This document shows, piece by piece, positions 1-6,303 of a stretch of DNA of 12,036 nucleotides. This DNA is from Propionibacteriaceae bacterium (GTDB taxonomy: Bacteria; Actinomycetota; Actinomycetes; Propionibacteriales; Propionibacteriaceae), in contig JAIRKB010000279.1 of assembly GCA_031260385.1 (NCBI GenBank), positions 1-12,036 on the forward strand. The letters are read 5' to 3'. The first letter of the stretch is position 1. The number at the start of each line of letters is the position of its first letter. Both the position numbers and the translations under genes were made by a program. Below the pieces are notes generated by a model. That model did no database searches. It saw only the letters and a program-made list of their open reading frames with translations, and was not told where the DNA came from.

Positions 1-824
1 CGGAAAACAATCTCGTAGGCATACCAACTGTGATAAGCCGGGCCCACTGCGGCGCAACCCCGATTGCCAGTCAGATATTTGAACTGCTCGATCGCCGCCG
101 TCGGATCGGAACCACAAGCCGCCACCGCCGCCTCGAAGGGTTCGATCCCAAGCCAACGCGTCGTCAGATCCTCATGGACGAGCATGCCGACTCCCCGGTA
201 GACCAAAGACCACAGGTGAGCCCGAGTCAGTAGGGAGTCACAGGACTTGAAGTGACTAGCTGCGGACTCCCCTAAGGCGAGGGCTGCCGCCATGTCACCA
301 TCACTAAGCGGGCCTGTTTGGGCAATCAACAGCCCAATCAGATCCAACACCCTCGGTTCATCCAAAGGTGACAACCCCGCTAACGCCCGCTTCGCGAGCC
401 GACCGGGCTCACCGAGATCATAGACGCCACCGGACATCCCCCACCCAACGGCATGCCAGTCACTGGCCTGTCGAAACTGCGACCACTCGGCCCCGAAGAG
501 AGCCTGACCGGCCTGTTCAACTGCCGTCAGATCGTCGAGTTGCCAGGCCTGTCTGGCCTCGGTTGTCAACAGCGGCAAGGTCCGGACTTCGAGGTCATCA
601 GCCCGCTCACCGATCACGGTCGGGGTCGGGGTCGGATCGGCACTCGGCACCAGGTTCCCGCCACTAGGCGGCAGACTAGCCAACGCTGTCCCCCGCGCGA
701 CAAAGGGAAAAGCCACCACGCCCAAGGCCACCAGGATCGCCATCCCAACCACCACCAGGGCAGTCAGTTGTGGCCCGCGGCGCGCCGGTGAGAGCCCTGG
801 GAAAGTCGGGGGGAAATAGTCCAT
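1..824 (-). CDS. Membrane-anchored protein of unknown function (3' end outside window)
   Basis: An open minus-strand frame runs from an ATG at 824 to the window edge: 274 codons with no stop. I recognise no family. The first 20 or so residues are hydrophilic (MDYFPPTFPGLSPARRGP), then one strong membrane segment covers about residues 21-44 (LTALVVVGMAILVALGVV...). A short Pro/Thr-rich linker (SADPTPTPTV, about 61-70) leads into a soluble, largely helical region, probably outside the cell. That topology is inferred from one N-terminal anchor with no lipobox Cys. Cysteines are sparse and no catalytic motif stands out. The start is preceded by AGGGA only one base before ATG, too close for a Shine-Dalgarno, and a -10-like GACAAT five bases upstream suggests a leaderless transcript. 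Codon choice resembles the neighbouring genes. Confidence is high that it is a gene, nil on function. Confidence 0.75.
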   Translation of the reverse strand, partial: MDYFPPTFPGLSPARRGPQLTALVVVGMAILVALGVVAFPFVARGTALASLPPSGGNLVPSADPTPTPTVIGERADDLEVRTLPLLTTEARQAWQLDDLTAVEQAGQALFGAEWSQFRQASDWHAVGWGMSGGVYDLGEPGRLAKRALAGLSPLDEPRVLDLIGLLIAQTGPLSDGDMAAALALGESAASHFKSCDSLLTRAHLWSLVYRGVGMLVHEDLTTRWLGIEPFEAAVAACGSDPTAAIEQFKYLTGNRGCAAVGPAYHSWYAYEIVF

Positions 825-860
825 TCCCTATTGTCACCCCCGGTCCGGCTAGTCTGTCAA
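825..860 (-). promoter_or_regulatory. Candidate leaderless promoter of the membrane-anchored gene
   Basis: On the minus strand TTGACA (855-860) is followed after 19 bases by GACAAT (830-835), and the ATG begins six bases after that hexamer. Transcription would then start at or next to the A of the ATG. The 19-base spacer is longer than the usual 17, so this is a moderate match only. Confidence 0.4.
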
Positions 861-916
861 GCCGACTCCCACTAGTCGAGTCAACTCACCCCTACCCGAC
901 TCCGCTGGCCGATTTC

Positions 917-1576
917 CTAGTCAGCGGAAGCGACCGCTAGATCCTCACGCCGGGTGTACTTCTGGAGGCCATGGCCCTTGAAGTCCACGTCATACTCGTT
1001 GGTCCGTACGGTGTAAATAACCTCGTCAATCACGGCGTAGGTCATCATCGCCAAAGCGACCAAGACCGACCACAGCGGCATGATGCCGGTGAAAGCCCAC
1101 CCGAGAATGAAGACGCAGCAGACGGTGGTGAAGATCTTGTTCGGCCAGGAGTGCAAGGTGTTGCCCTCCCCATGCCATTTCAAGGTCACAAAGTAGGCGA
1201 TAACCTTCTCGGCCAGGATGATGCCCACGATGACCACGCAAAGCCAGAACAGCGTATCGGACAGCGAAGCGCGGGCCAGGCTGAACAGCGCGCAGAAGAC
1301 CCCCACCAACAGCATCAAGGCGTCGCCAATCGTGTCCAAGAGCGCCCCGAGTTCGGACTCCGCATTCAGTTTGCGGGCGAGTGTGCCATCGAGCTTGTCA
1401 GTGGCCATCAGGAACAGAAAGAACCCAATCCAGACCCACGGCACGCTATATTCCCCAAGTGGCCACTTCCAGGAAGGCCACATCAGCAAGGGTAAGGCGA
1501 GCACGCCGGCGATCCGGGTGATCGAAAAAATGTTCGGAATATATCTACGAAAACCGGCGACTTCGGCTTTTTTCAT
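917..1576 (-). CDS. CDP-alcohol phosphatidyltransferase family protein (paralog 1)
   Basis: This integral membrane enzyme (219 aa) should transfer a phosphatidyl group from a CDP-linked lipid to an alcohol acceptor, releasing CMP, at the cytoplasmic face of the membrane. The complete family signature D-x2-DG-x2-AR-x8-G-x3-D-x3-D is present: D60, D63, G64, A67, R68, G77, D81 and D85. All four metal-binding Asp are intact, so it should be active. Hydrophobic segments lie around residues 22-36, 46-58, 85-102, 108-130 and 147-182, as expected for the six-helix fold. A GNTLHSWPNK stretch (about 137-146) and a conserved C-terminal YDVDF-GHGLQKY block are shared with the paralog upstream. The acceptor cannot be told from sequence; PgsA-like or inositol-phosphate enzymes are the nearest well-known types. 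GAGGAG seven bases before ATG supports the start. It lies 58 bp downstream of its paralog, so co-transcription is likely. Confidence 0.85.
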   Translation of the reverse strand: MKKAEVAGFRRYIPNIFSITRIAGVLALPLLMWPSWKWPLGEYSVPWVWIGFFLFLMATDKLDGTLARKLNAESELGALLDTIGDALMLLVGVFCALFSLARASLSDTLFWLCVVIVGIILAEKVIAYFVTLKWHGEGNTLHSWPNKIFTTVCCVFILGWAFTGIMPLWSVLVALAMMTYAVIDEVIYTVRTNEYDVDFKGHGLQKYTRREDLAVASAD

Positions 1577-1634
1577 CGGTGAACTCCTCAGTTATCTATT
1601 TCTAATCTTTTGTCAGTACGGTCGTACGATCGAA

Positions 1635-2291
1635 TCAACTGGCAGCAGCAGCGGCGGCAGCGCGAGTGACGTACTTCTGGAGACCATGTCCGCGGAAGTC
1701 AACGTCATATTTTTCCGTCCGAATGGTGTAGATAACCTCGTCGATCACGGCATAGGTCATCAGAGTGAGCGGAATCATCAACGACCAGAAGGGAACATCA
1801 CCGATCAGGGCCCAGAACAAGACCACGACACAGGTTGTCGCGGCGAAAACCTTGTTCGGCCAGGAGTGTAGCGTGTTGCCGAAGACATGCCATTTCACGG
1901 TCACAAAGTAGGCCAAAACCTTCTCGGCCAAGATCACTAGGATGATGCCGGTGTAGAACAAAGCGGTCCCAGTCGTCAGGTCCGCAAAACCCCAGATACA
2001 GCAGAAGACGCCGGCCAGCAGCATCAGCGCGTCACCGACAGTATCGAGCAGGGCACCCACCTCGGATTCGGCTTTGAGCTTGCGGGCCAAAGTGCCGTCG
2101 AGTTTGTCGGTTGCCATTAGCAAGATCCAAAGGCTGACCCAGATCACAGGCACGGCCGGGAAGATCCAGATCTGCACCTTCCAGGCACCCACCACCAAGA
2201 ACGGCAGCACGAGAGCACTGACGATGATGCGCGTCAAAGAAAAGATGTTTGGAACGTGTTTTTTGAAGCCGACAGCGGCTGGTTTCTCCAT
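1635..2291 (-). CDS. CDP-alcohol phosphatidyltransferase family protein (paralog 2)
   Basis: The protein is 218 aa, a tandem paralog of the gene just downstream. The signature is complete: D62, D65, G66, A69, R70, G79, D83 and D87. In the 40-residue block around this motif 36 positions match the paralog, and in the 30-residue block starting MTYAVIDEVIYT 26 match. The N-terminal membrane segments and the loop near residues 105-115 have diverged. That pattern fits conserved CDP-lipid chemistry with possibly different partners or acceptors. The C-terminus ends in a run of alanines (RAAAAAAAS) absent from paralog 1. The start is supported by GAGGAG seven bases before ATG, though the same stretch (AGGAG-T-CCTCCT) is nearly self-complementary. 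Being first in the pair, its upstream region probably carries the promoter for both. The acceptor alcohol is unknown. Confidence 0.85.
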   Translation of the reverse strand: MEKPAAVGFKKHVPNIFSLTRIIVSALVLPFLVVGAWKVQIWIFPAVPVIWVSLWILLMATDKLDGTLARKLKAESEVGALLDTVGDALMLLAGVFCCIWGFADLTTGTALFYTGIILVILAEKVLAYFVTVKWHVFGNTLHSWPNKVFAATTCVVVLFWALIGDVPFWSLMIPLTLMTYAVIDEVIYTIRTEKYDVDFRGHGLQKYVTRAAAAAAAS

Positions 2292-2347
2292 AGGAGGACT
2301 CCTCTACTCAAGGTCGTGGGGATGTAACCAACGATGGCCACATAAAG

Positions 2348-2370
2348 GCACCACCTACCGGTGGCAGTGC
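2348..2370 (-). other. Hairpin in the gap between the AlkD gene and the phosphatidyltransferase pair
   Basis: GCAC-CACC (2348-2355), loop TACC, then GGTG (2360-2363), a three-base bulge GCA and GTGC (2367-2370) can form an 8-bp stem. It lies 57 bp upstream of the phosphatidyltransferase ATG and 73 bp past the AlkD stop. It could be a terminator for AlkD or part of the next gene's leader. No T-run follows it on the minus strand. I see no convincing promoter elsewhere in this 151-bp gap. Confidence 0.3.
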
Positions 2371-2442
2371 CCGATTTGTCCCCATGCCGCAATGTTACCT
2401 GACGAAATCCAGCCCTCGGGAAGTGACTTAGATCTGAGACGG

Positions 2443-3171
2443 TTAGCGGGCCATCGCTTGAGCTTTGAGATCAGCGGGCATTTTCTCGATGGCATAACGT
2501 AAGGCGGTGCGGGGCATGACTGCTTTGTGGTCCATCACGTAAGCGAAGACCGCCGCCTGGTCGGACTCGGCGATGGCCTTGAGCAGCCAGCCGTAACCCT
2601 TCTGAACTAGGTCTTCACTATCGGTTAGGAGCGAGTCGGCGATCTGGAACCCAAGGTCGTGGAAGAGACCTTTCCGGGCCGGCACGATGAGGGTGACGGC
2701 GGCGGCGCGTTTCACCCAACGGTTCGTCGACTGCGCCCAACCGAGAAGCCGCTCCCCCAGTTCGGGAAAGGCCATCACGAGGTCGCCGACCGTGTGATTA
2801 CAGAGGGTGTCACAGGTTGCCCAATTGCTGACATGGTTGTGCACCCAGCGCTCGAAGACCGGAAAGTCACTAGCTTCGTAGCGCCGAACTTGGGATTCAG
2901 CGAAGACACAGGCGACAAAGGCTTCTTCCATATAGCCAGAGGCCCAGAGTTGATCGCAGAGTGCCCAGATGGCGGCCTTATCCAAGCCAGCCGCTTTCAT
3001 CTCGGCGCGATAACGTTTGGCTATCGCCGTGGCGACCGGGACCTTCATCCCATAGGTCAGGATTTCCTCTTTGAAGTAGCGCTGACCGGCCTGTTTGGCG
3101 ATCGGGTCGATATTGGCGATTAACTCGGCGCGGATCCGGGCCAGGATGTCGGTGATGGGATCTTGGGTCAT
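2443..3171 (-). CDS. DNA alkylation repair protein, AlkD-like HEAT-repeat glycosylase
   Basis: The protein is 242 aa and belongs by pattern to the AlkD family, which excises positively charged alkylated bases such as N3- and N7-alkylpurines using an all-helical HEAT-like fold. The family marks are a YFK segment (32-34) followed by YGMKVP, the W117-x3-D121 pair (NWATCD), an Arg-rich helix at 151-155 (RWVKR), and LVQKGYGWLLK with W195. MPRTALRYAIEKMP near the C-terminus (219-232) is also typical. W117, D121 and W195 have the same spacing as the Trp/Asp/Trp residues that line the damaged base in Bacillus AlkD; this is recalled, not aligned. Length is normal. I place the start at 3171. A longer frame back to 3333 would run through the inverted repeat and into the deacetylase coding region, with unrelated composition. 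No Shine-Dalgarno precedes the ATG, but TATGAT lies six bases upstream, so the mRNA is probably leaderless. Confidence 0.85.
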   Translation of the reverse strand: MTQDPITDILARIRAELIANIDPIAKQAGQRYFKEEILTYGMKVPVATAIAKRYRAEMKAAGLDKAAIWALCDQLWASGYMEEAFVACVFAESQVRRYEASDFPVFERWVHNHVSNWATCDTLCNHTVGDLVMAFPELGERLLGWAQSTNRWVKRAAAVTLIVPARKGLFHDLGFQIADSLLTDSEDLVQKGYGWLLKAIAESDQAAVFAYVMDHKAVMPRTALRYAIEKMPADLKAQAMAR

Positions 3172-3183
3172 AGTGAGATCATA
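3172..3183 (-). promoter_or_regulatory. Candidate leaderless -10 element for the AlkD gene
   Basis: TATGAT on the minus strand (3178-3183) matches the -10 consensus at five of six bases. It is separated by exactly six bases from the ATG, placing transcription start on the start codon. No good -35 hexamer is seen 16-19 bases upstream, where the sequence is C/A-rich. Confidence 0.45.
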
Positions 3184-3222
3184 CTGCCGAAAAGCGGCGT
3201 TTGGGGGCGGCTGATTGGACAG

Positions 3223-3273
3223 GGTTACGATGAGCGGCGCTACTAGTGCGATCAAGCGCCGCCCATCGTAACC
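3223..3273 (-). terminator. 19-bp-stem inverted repeat after the deacetylase gene, probable U-less terminator
   Basis: Arms 3223-3241 and 3255-3273 flank a 13-base loop. Read on the minus strand, the outer part is GGTTACGATG pairing with CATCGTAACC and the inner part is GCGGCGCT pairing with AGCGCCGC. The one non-Watson-Crick position is G•U in a minus-strand transcript but A•C in a plus-strand one. That asymmetry suggests selection on RNA made in the gene direction. The stem begins 13 bases past the deacetylase stop and ends before the AlkD promoter. No U-run follows, as in the U-less hairpins proposed as terminators in actinobacteria. An alternative is a protein-binding palindrome or mobile-element remnant. 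Confidence 0.65.
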
Positions 3274-3286
3274 TTCCTTGGGGGGA

Positions 3287-4171
3287 TCAGGCCGTACGTG
3301 GACAACGAGCGAGGAAATCGCGGGCGATCTCATCGAAGGTGACCCACCGTACGCCCTCGTGACGGCTGATATGTTGAATTAACCGTTCGTGCATGAGCAG
3401 GACTTGGGGCCGTCCGGAGACGTCGGGATGGATCGTCATCGGGAAGATCGCGTAATCGTACTCGCGATAGACCCAATCAAACTGGTCCATCCATAGGGTT
3501 TCGAGTTGTCGGGGGGTGACGAAGCCGAAGGAGTTAGGGTTGCCCTTGATAAACATCATCGGCGGCAGATCATCGAGATACCAACTAGCAGCGATCTCGA
3601 CCAGGCAGGACTGGCGTCCCCGGTCGAGGGGTTTCATCCAAGTGGCCGCTGGTTGATCGTAGTTGACCGTCGTCCAGGTGTCACCCAAACGCACATAGTG
3701 GGGCTCGAAGTCCTGGTGCATCAGCGAGTGATCGTAAATAATGCCGCGTTCACACAGGAGGTCGCCGGTGCAAGTCGACAACTCCCACCAGGGCGCAACA
3801 TAACCGGTTGGGGCTCGGCCCGTGCGCTGGACGACCAGATCGATGCAGTAGTCGAGGATGTCCGCCTCCTGGCGCCGGGTCATCGCAATCAGGTTCTCGT
3901 GAGAATAACCATGGAGGCCAATCTCGGCCCCGGAGGCGGCACAACGGTCGAACTGCTCCGGGAAGGTCTCCACCGATTGACCAGGCCAGAACCAGGTTGA
4001 TGGGAGGTCGAAGGTGTCGAATAGCTTGATTAAGCGGGGTACCCCAACCTCACCAGCAAATAATCCGCGGGAGATGGTGTTGGTAGAGGACTGGCTGCCG
4101 TAAGAACCGAGCCACCCACCGACCGCGTCCAGATCGACTCCGTAGGCGACCAGGATTTCCTTATCTGCCAT
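3287..4171 (-). CDS. Polysaccharide deacetylase family (CE4/NodB) protein, HpPgdA/imidase-like
   Basis: The protein is 294 aa, cytoplasmic (no signal peptide), and of the metal-dependent CE4 fold. The N-terminal YGVDLDAVGGWLGSYG supplies the metal-binding Asp (D13/D15). GLHGYSHE supplies H87 and H91, giving the D-H-H zinc site, and TIHPD supplies H248 as the likely catalytic His. The pattern RPTGY-APWWE, YDHS-MHQDF and FDWVYREYDYAIFPMTIHPDVSGRPQVLLM is that of the branch holding Helicobacter PgdA and bacterial cyclic-imide hydrolases. These proteins often act on small cyclic imides or related amides rather than cell-wall glycan; with no export signal here, I favour a soluble small-molecule substrate. 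AGAGG five bases before ATG supports the start. It diverges from a LacI-type regulator, the likely controller, and ends in a long inverted repeat, so it appears monocistronic. Confidence 0.8.
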   Translation of the reverse strand: MADKEILVAYGVDLDAVGGWLGSYGSQSSTNTISRGLFAGEVGVPRLIKLFDTFDLPSTWFWPGQSVETFPEQFDRCAASGAEIGLHGYSHENLIAMTRRQEADILDYCIDLVVQRTGRAPTGYVAPWWELSTCTGDLLCERGIIYDHSLMHQDFEPHYVRLGDTWTTVNYDQPAATWMKPLDRGRQSCLVEIAASWYLDDLPPMMFIKGNPNSFGFVTPRQLETLWMDQFDWVYREYDYAIFPMTIHPDVSGRPQVLLMHERLIQHISRHEGVRWVTFDEIARDFLARCPRTA

Positions 4172-4187
4172 ATCAACCTCTTTTCAA

Positions 4188-4246
4188 GGGCCCTAGCTGG
4201 GGCCGGTTGTGGTGAGTGACCTCGCCCCGGCGAGTGAGCCGGTCAC
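4188..4246 (-). other. Two hairpins in the deacetylase 5' leader
   Basis: GGCCC (4189-4193) pairs with GGGCC (4200-4204) across a six-base loop just upstream of the Shine-Dalgarno. Farther up, GTGAC-CTCGC (4216-4225) pairs with GCGAG (4230-4234) and GTCAC (4242-4246), with a seven-base one-sided bulge. Both would lie in the leader if transcription starts at or beyond the direct repeats. I cannot match them to a known riboswitch. Confidence 0.35.
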
Positions 4247-4261
4247 CAGGGAGTTAGAACA

Positions 4262-4294
4262 TGTTGTAATGATGTTTTAACACTGTTTTAACTA
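4262..4294. repeat. Three 11-bp direct repeats between divergent genes, candidate operator array
   Basis: TGTTGTAATGA (4262-4272), TGTTTTAACAC (4273-4283) and TGTTTTAACTA (4284-4294) are contiguous 11-bp units sharing TGTT-TAA. The second and third share nine bases exactly. An 11-bp period puts each unit on nearly the same face of the helix. An AACATGTT palindrome (4258-4265) overlaps the left edge. The AT-rich block stands out from its GC-rich surroundings and sits where both divergent promoters must lie. A -10-like TATGAG (4293-4298) for the regulator overlaps its right edge. It is a likely binding site for the adjacent LacI-type protein or another regulator. Confidence 0.5.
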
Positions 4295-4387
4295 TGAGTC
4301 TACCTAGAGAGTCAACTAAGTCAAACCACCAAATAATCAGCCCCTCGTAGCACGCGCGAGCCACCGATGCCTAGTAAGGTAAGGAAC

Positions 4388-5422
4388 ATGGCAGCAGATG
4401 AGAGCTCGGACCGTCCCGTCACGATCTATGAGGTGGCCCGCGCCGCTGAAGTCAGCCCCTCGACGGTGTCGCGAACCTTCACCAGACCGGGTCGGGTGTC
4501 CGTGCGTACGGCCGACCATGTCCGCGCTGTCGCCGCCGAACTAGGCTACCGGGACGACACTCCCTACCGGGCTAAGTCGGCGGCTCGAAATCATGCCATC
4601 GCTTTGGCGGTGACTGATGCCACCAACCCCTTCAACTCCGCGATCCTGCGCAGCGCCGCCAACCACGCCAATAAGGCTGGTTACACCATGGTGATGATGG
4701 ATGCCCAGGAGTCGGTCGCCCAGGAGCGATCGAATTTCGACCGCATCCTGCCCCAGGTTGATGGCGTTATCATCGCCTCGTCGCTGATGTCGGACACCGT
4801 TCTACGCTCGGTGGCGAAAACCCATCCGCTAGTTATTCTGAACCGATATGTTGGTGGCTTGCCCTCGGTGGTGCCGGACACCTCGCATGGGATGAAGCAG
4901 GCGATCGCTCATCTACTTCAACTGAACCACAATACGGTCCACTATCTCGCCGGGCCCGACTCCTCTTGGATCTCCGGTATGCGCTGGCTTGCCATCCGAG
5001 CGGCCGCCGCTTCGATGGGGTTCACCGCCCATCGGGTTGGCCCGATCCTGCCGAGTGTCGAAGGCGGGGCCGCTGCGGCTTCGCAGGTGATTGCCCGCCG
5101 CGCTACCGCCGTCATTTGCTACAACGATCTGATGGCGATGGGCTTGACCCGGGCGCTAACCCACAAGGGTTATTCGATCCCCTCCGATCTGTCGATCATC
5201 GGCTGCGACAATATCTTCGCTTCCGATCTGGTGATGCCCGCGCTGACCACCATCGCCGCCCCGATTGGGGTGCTCGGCGACACGGCTGTCAAGCATATTC
5301 TGGCGATGTTGGTGGGCGCGAAAGCCCAGTTGAGCGCTCCGATTACGATCCCCGTACGTTTGATCGTCCGCGAATCAACCGGGGCTTGCCCGGTTAAGCG
5401 CCTCCACCTATCGCGGGCCTAG
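4388..5422 (+). CDS. LacI/GalR-family transcriptional regulator
   Basis: This DNA-binding regulator (344 aa from 4388; 351 aa if started at 4367) has a classical LacI N-terminal helix-turn-helix, VTIYEVARAAEVSPSTVSRTF, with hinge-helix sequence up to about GYRDD. A periplasmic-binding-protein-like effector domain follows: IALAVTDATNPFNSAIL, VDGVIIASS, VVPDTSHGMKQAI, CYNDLMAMGL, and PSDLSIIGCDNIFASDLVMPALTTI. I prefer 4388 because AAGG lies eight bases before that ATG, while the 4367 ATG has only weak complementarity upstream. The effector is unknown; the family usually senses sugars or nucleosides. It diverges from the deacetylase across a repeat-bearing intergenic region, so it probably controls that gene and itself. 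It is the only plus-strand gene in the window and converges on the thioesterase operon with a 32-bp gap. Confidence 0.85.
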   Translation: MAADESSDRPVTIYEVARAAEVSPSTVSRTFTRPGRVSVRTADHVRAVAAELGYRDDTPYRAKSAARNHAIALAVTDATNPFNSAILRSAANHANKAGYTMVMMDAQESVAQERSNFDRILPQVDGVIIASSLMSDTVLRSVAKTHPLVILNRYVGGLPSVVPDTSHGMKQAIAHLLQLNHNTVHYLAGPDSSWISGMRWLAIRAAAASMGFTAHRVGPILPSVEGGAAAASQVIARRATAVICYNDLMAMGLTRALTHKGYSIPSDLSIIGCDNIFASDLVMPALTTIAAPIGVLGDTAVKHILAMLVGAKAQLSAPITIPVRLIVRESTGACPVKRLHLSRA

Positions 5423-5463
5423 TCGCCCTGGTCGTCCTAGTCGTCCTGGTCGTCCTAGTCGTC
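5419..5463. repeat. 18-bp tandem repeat shared by two convergent gene ends
   Basis: Two and a half copies of CTAGTCGYCCTGGTCGTC lie at 5419-5436, 5437-5454 and 5455-5463. Each copy is two near-identical 9-mers (GTCGTCCTA / GTCGTCCTG). CTAG is palindromic and the period is a multiple of three, so each copy gives TAG in frame for the regulator on the plus strand and for the thioesterase on the minus strand. The regulator uses the first TAG (5420-5422) and the thioesterase uses the last (5457-5455), leaving spare in-frame stops behind each. No strong terminator hairpin is visible here. Confidence 0.85.
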
Positions 5464-6303
5464 ACCCAGGAGATAGGCCCCAAACGAAGCGCGTAGCCCG
5501 GCAGTCAGCGGGGTGGGATGGCCAGCGGCGTCCGCAAAGACGGCAACTGCCGCCGCGCGGGCACAGGTTAGGCCGGTGATTGGGTCATCGACTTGAGAGG
5601 ACATCGTCAACGAGCTATTCCCGATCCGGGCCACCCCGGTCCGCACCAGGTAGGGTTCTTTCCGCAAGACGACGGAGTTCTGGTAGTGGACATCTTGGCG
5701 GGCGAGGAACCAGAGGTGATCATCAGTCTCGTCAGCCTCCCCCGTACCGCGTAAGGGCGCGACCGTGAAGGTGATCCGACCCTCCTGGACGTAGTCGAAA
5801 ATGATCGCATTGTTGACATGCCCATAGATATCGAGGTCTGACCAACGGACCCTAACCTCGGAGACCTTCGCTTTTTGGGTCATGTCGGCCCAAGCGATCT
5901 CGCGGAGTGGTTCGACCGGCACGATCAGGGTCTCCAAGACTGACCGGGCTCGCGCCGGTAGGGCTTGGCGAGTCCGGGTCGGGATATCCCAGCCGGACAG
6001 GGTTGTCCGAGCGGTGGCAACCAAGCGGCCATTCTGGAACAAGCGATAAGCGAGGGTGACGTCCGTATGGTTGAGACAGGCGACCCCGATCTCGGCAATC
6101 AGCGGCACTTCGGAGAAGAACACCGGCGCTTCATATTCGATCTGGTTGCTCTGCACCGCAAAACCTTGCTTGAGCAGGTCTTCAATGCCGAGTTCATAGA
6201 GGAAATCGGCGCGTGCATCCTGGAGATAATCGATAAAACGTGCGTTGTTAACGTGCCCTTGCGCGTCCAGATCCCCCCAGCGTAAGGGAACCTCAACTCG
6301 CAT
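5455..6303 (-). CDS. Acyl-CoA thioesterase with two tandem hot-dog (4HBT) domains
   Basis: This soluble hydrolase (282 aa) should split acyl-CoA into free acid and CoA. It carries two hot-dog domains. The first opens with RWGDLDAQGHVNNARFIDYLQ (residues 8-28, catalytic-type Asp at 11/13). The second opens with RWSDLDIYGHVNNAIIFDYVQ (about 153-173, Asp at 156/158). The repeated D-x-D-x2-GHVNN pattern is the 4-hydroxybenzoyl-CoA thioesterase motif, and fusing two domains builds the usual dimer within one chain. Its ATG overlaps the last codons of the acyl-CoA ligase by 11 bases in another frame, so translation is probably coupled. No separate Shine-Dalgarno is needed or obvious. The C-terminal GDD-TAG comes from the 18-bp tandem repeat at 5419-5463. 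Substrate chain length cannot be read from sequence. Confidence 0.85.
   Translation of the reverse strand: MRVEVPLRWGDLDAQGHVNNARFIDYLQDARADFLYELGIEDLLKQGFAVQSNQIEYEAPVFFSEVPLIAEIGVACLNHTDVTLAYRLFQNGRLVATARTTLSGWDIPTRTRQALPARARSVLETLIVPVEPLREIAWADMTQKAKVSEVRVRWSDLDIYGHVNNAIIFDYVQEGRITFTVAPLRGTGEADETDDHLWFLARQDVHYQNSVVLRKEPYLVRTGVARIGNSSLTMSSQVDDPITGLTCARAAAVAVFADAAGHPTPLTAGLRASFGAYLLGDD

Noticed and set aside
30..791. Plus-strand open frames at the left edge
   Set aside because: The minus strand is open for the full 824 bases and encodes a coherent anchor plus soluble domain. The plus frames are short, overlap one another and are rich in Arg/His/Pro.
971..1871. Long plus-strand open frames opposite the two phosphatidyltransferase genes
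   Set aside because: They are antisense to proteins with complete catalytic motifs and have no recognisable domains; such frames arise from GC-biased third positions.
2280..2310. Near-palindrome AGGAG-T-CCTCCT at the ribosome binding site of paralog 2
   Set aside because: The loop would be too small to fold, so an RNA switch is not supported.
3172..3333. Extended N-terminus for the AlkD protein
   Set aside because: It would translate the large inverted repeat and overlap the deacetylase end. The family domain begins just after 3171, and a -10 box lies inside the extension.
5419..5463. CRISPR or minisatellite reading of the tandem repeat
   Set aside because: Units are 9 or 18 bp, contiguous and without spacers, and only two and a half copies exist.
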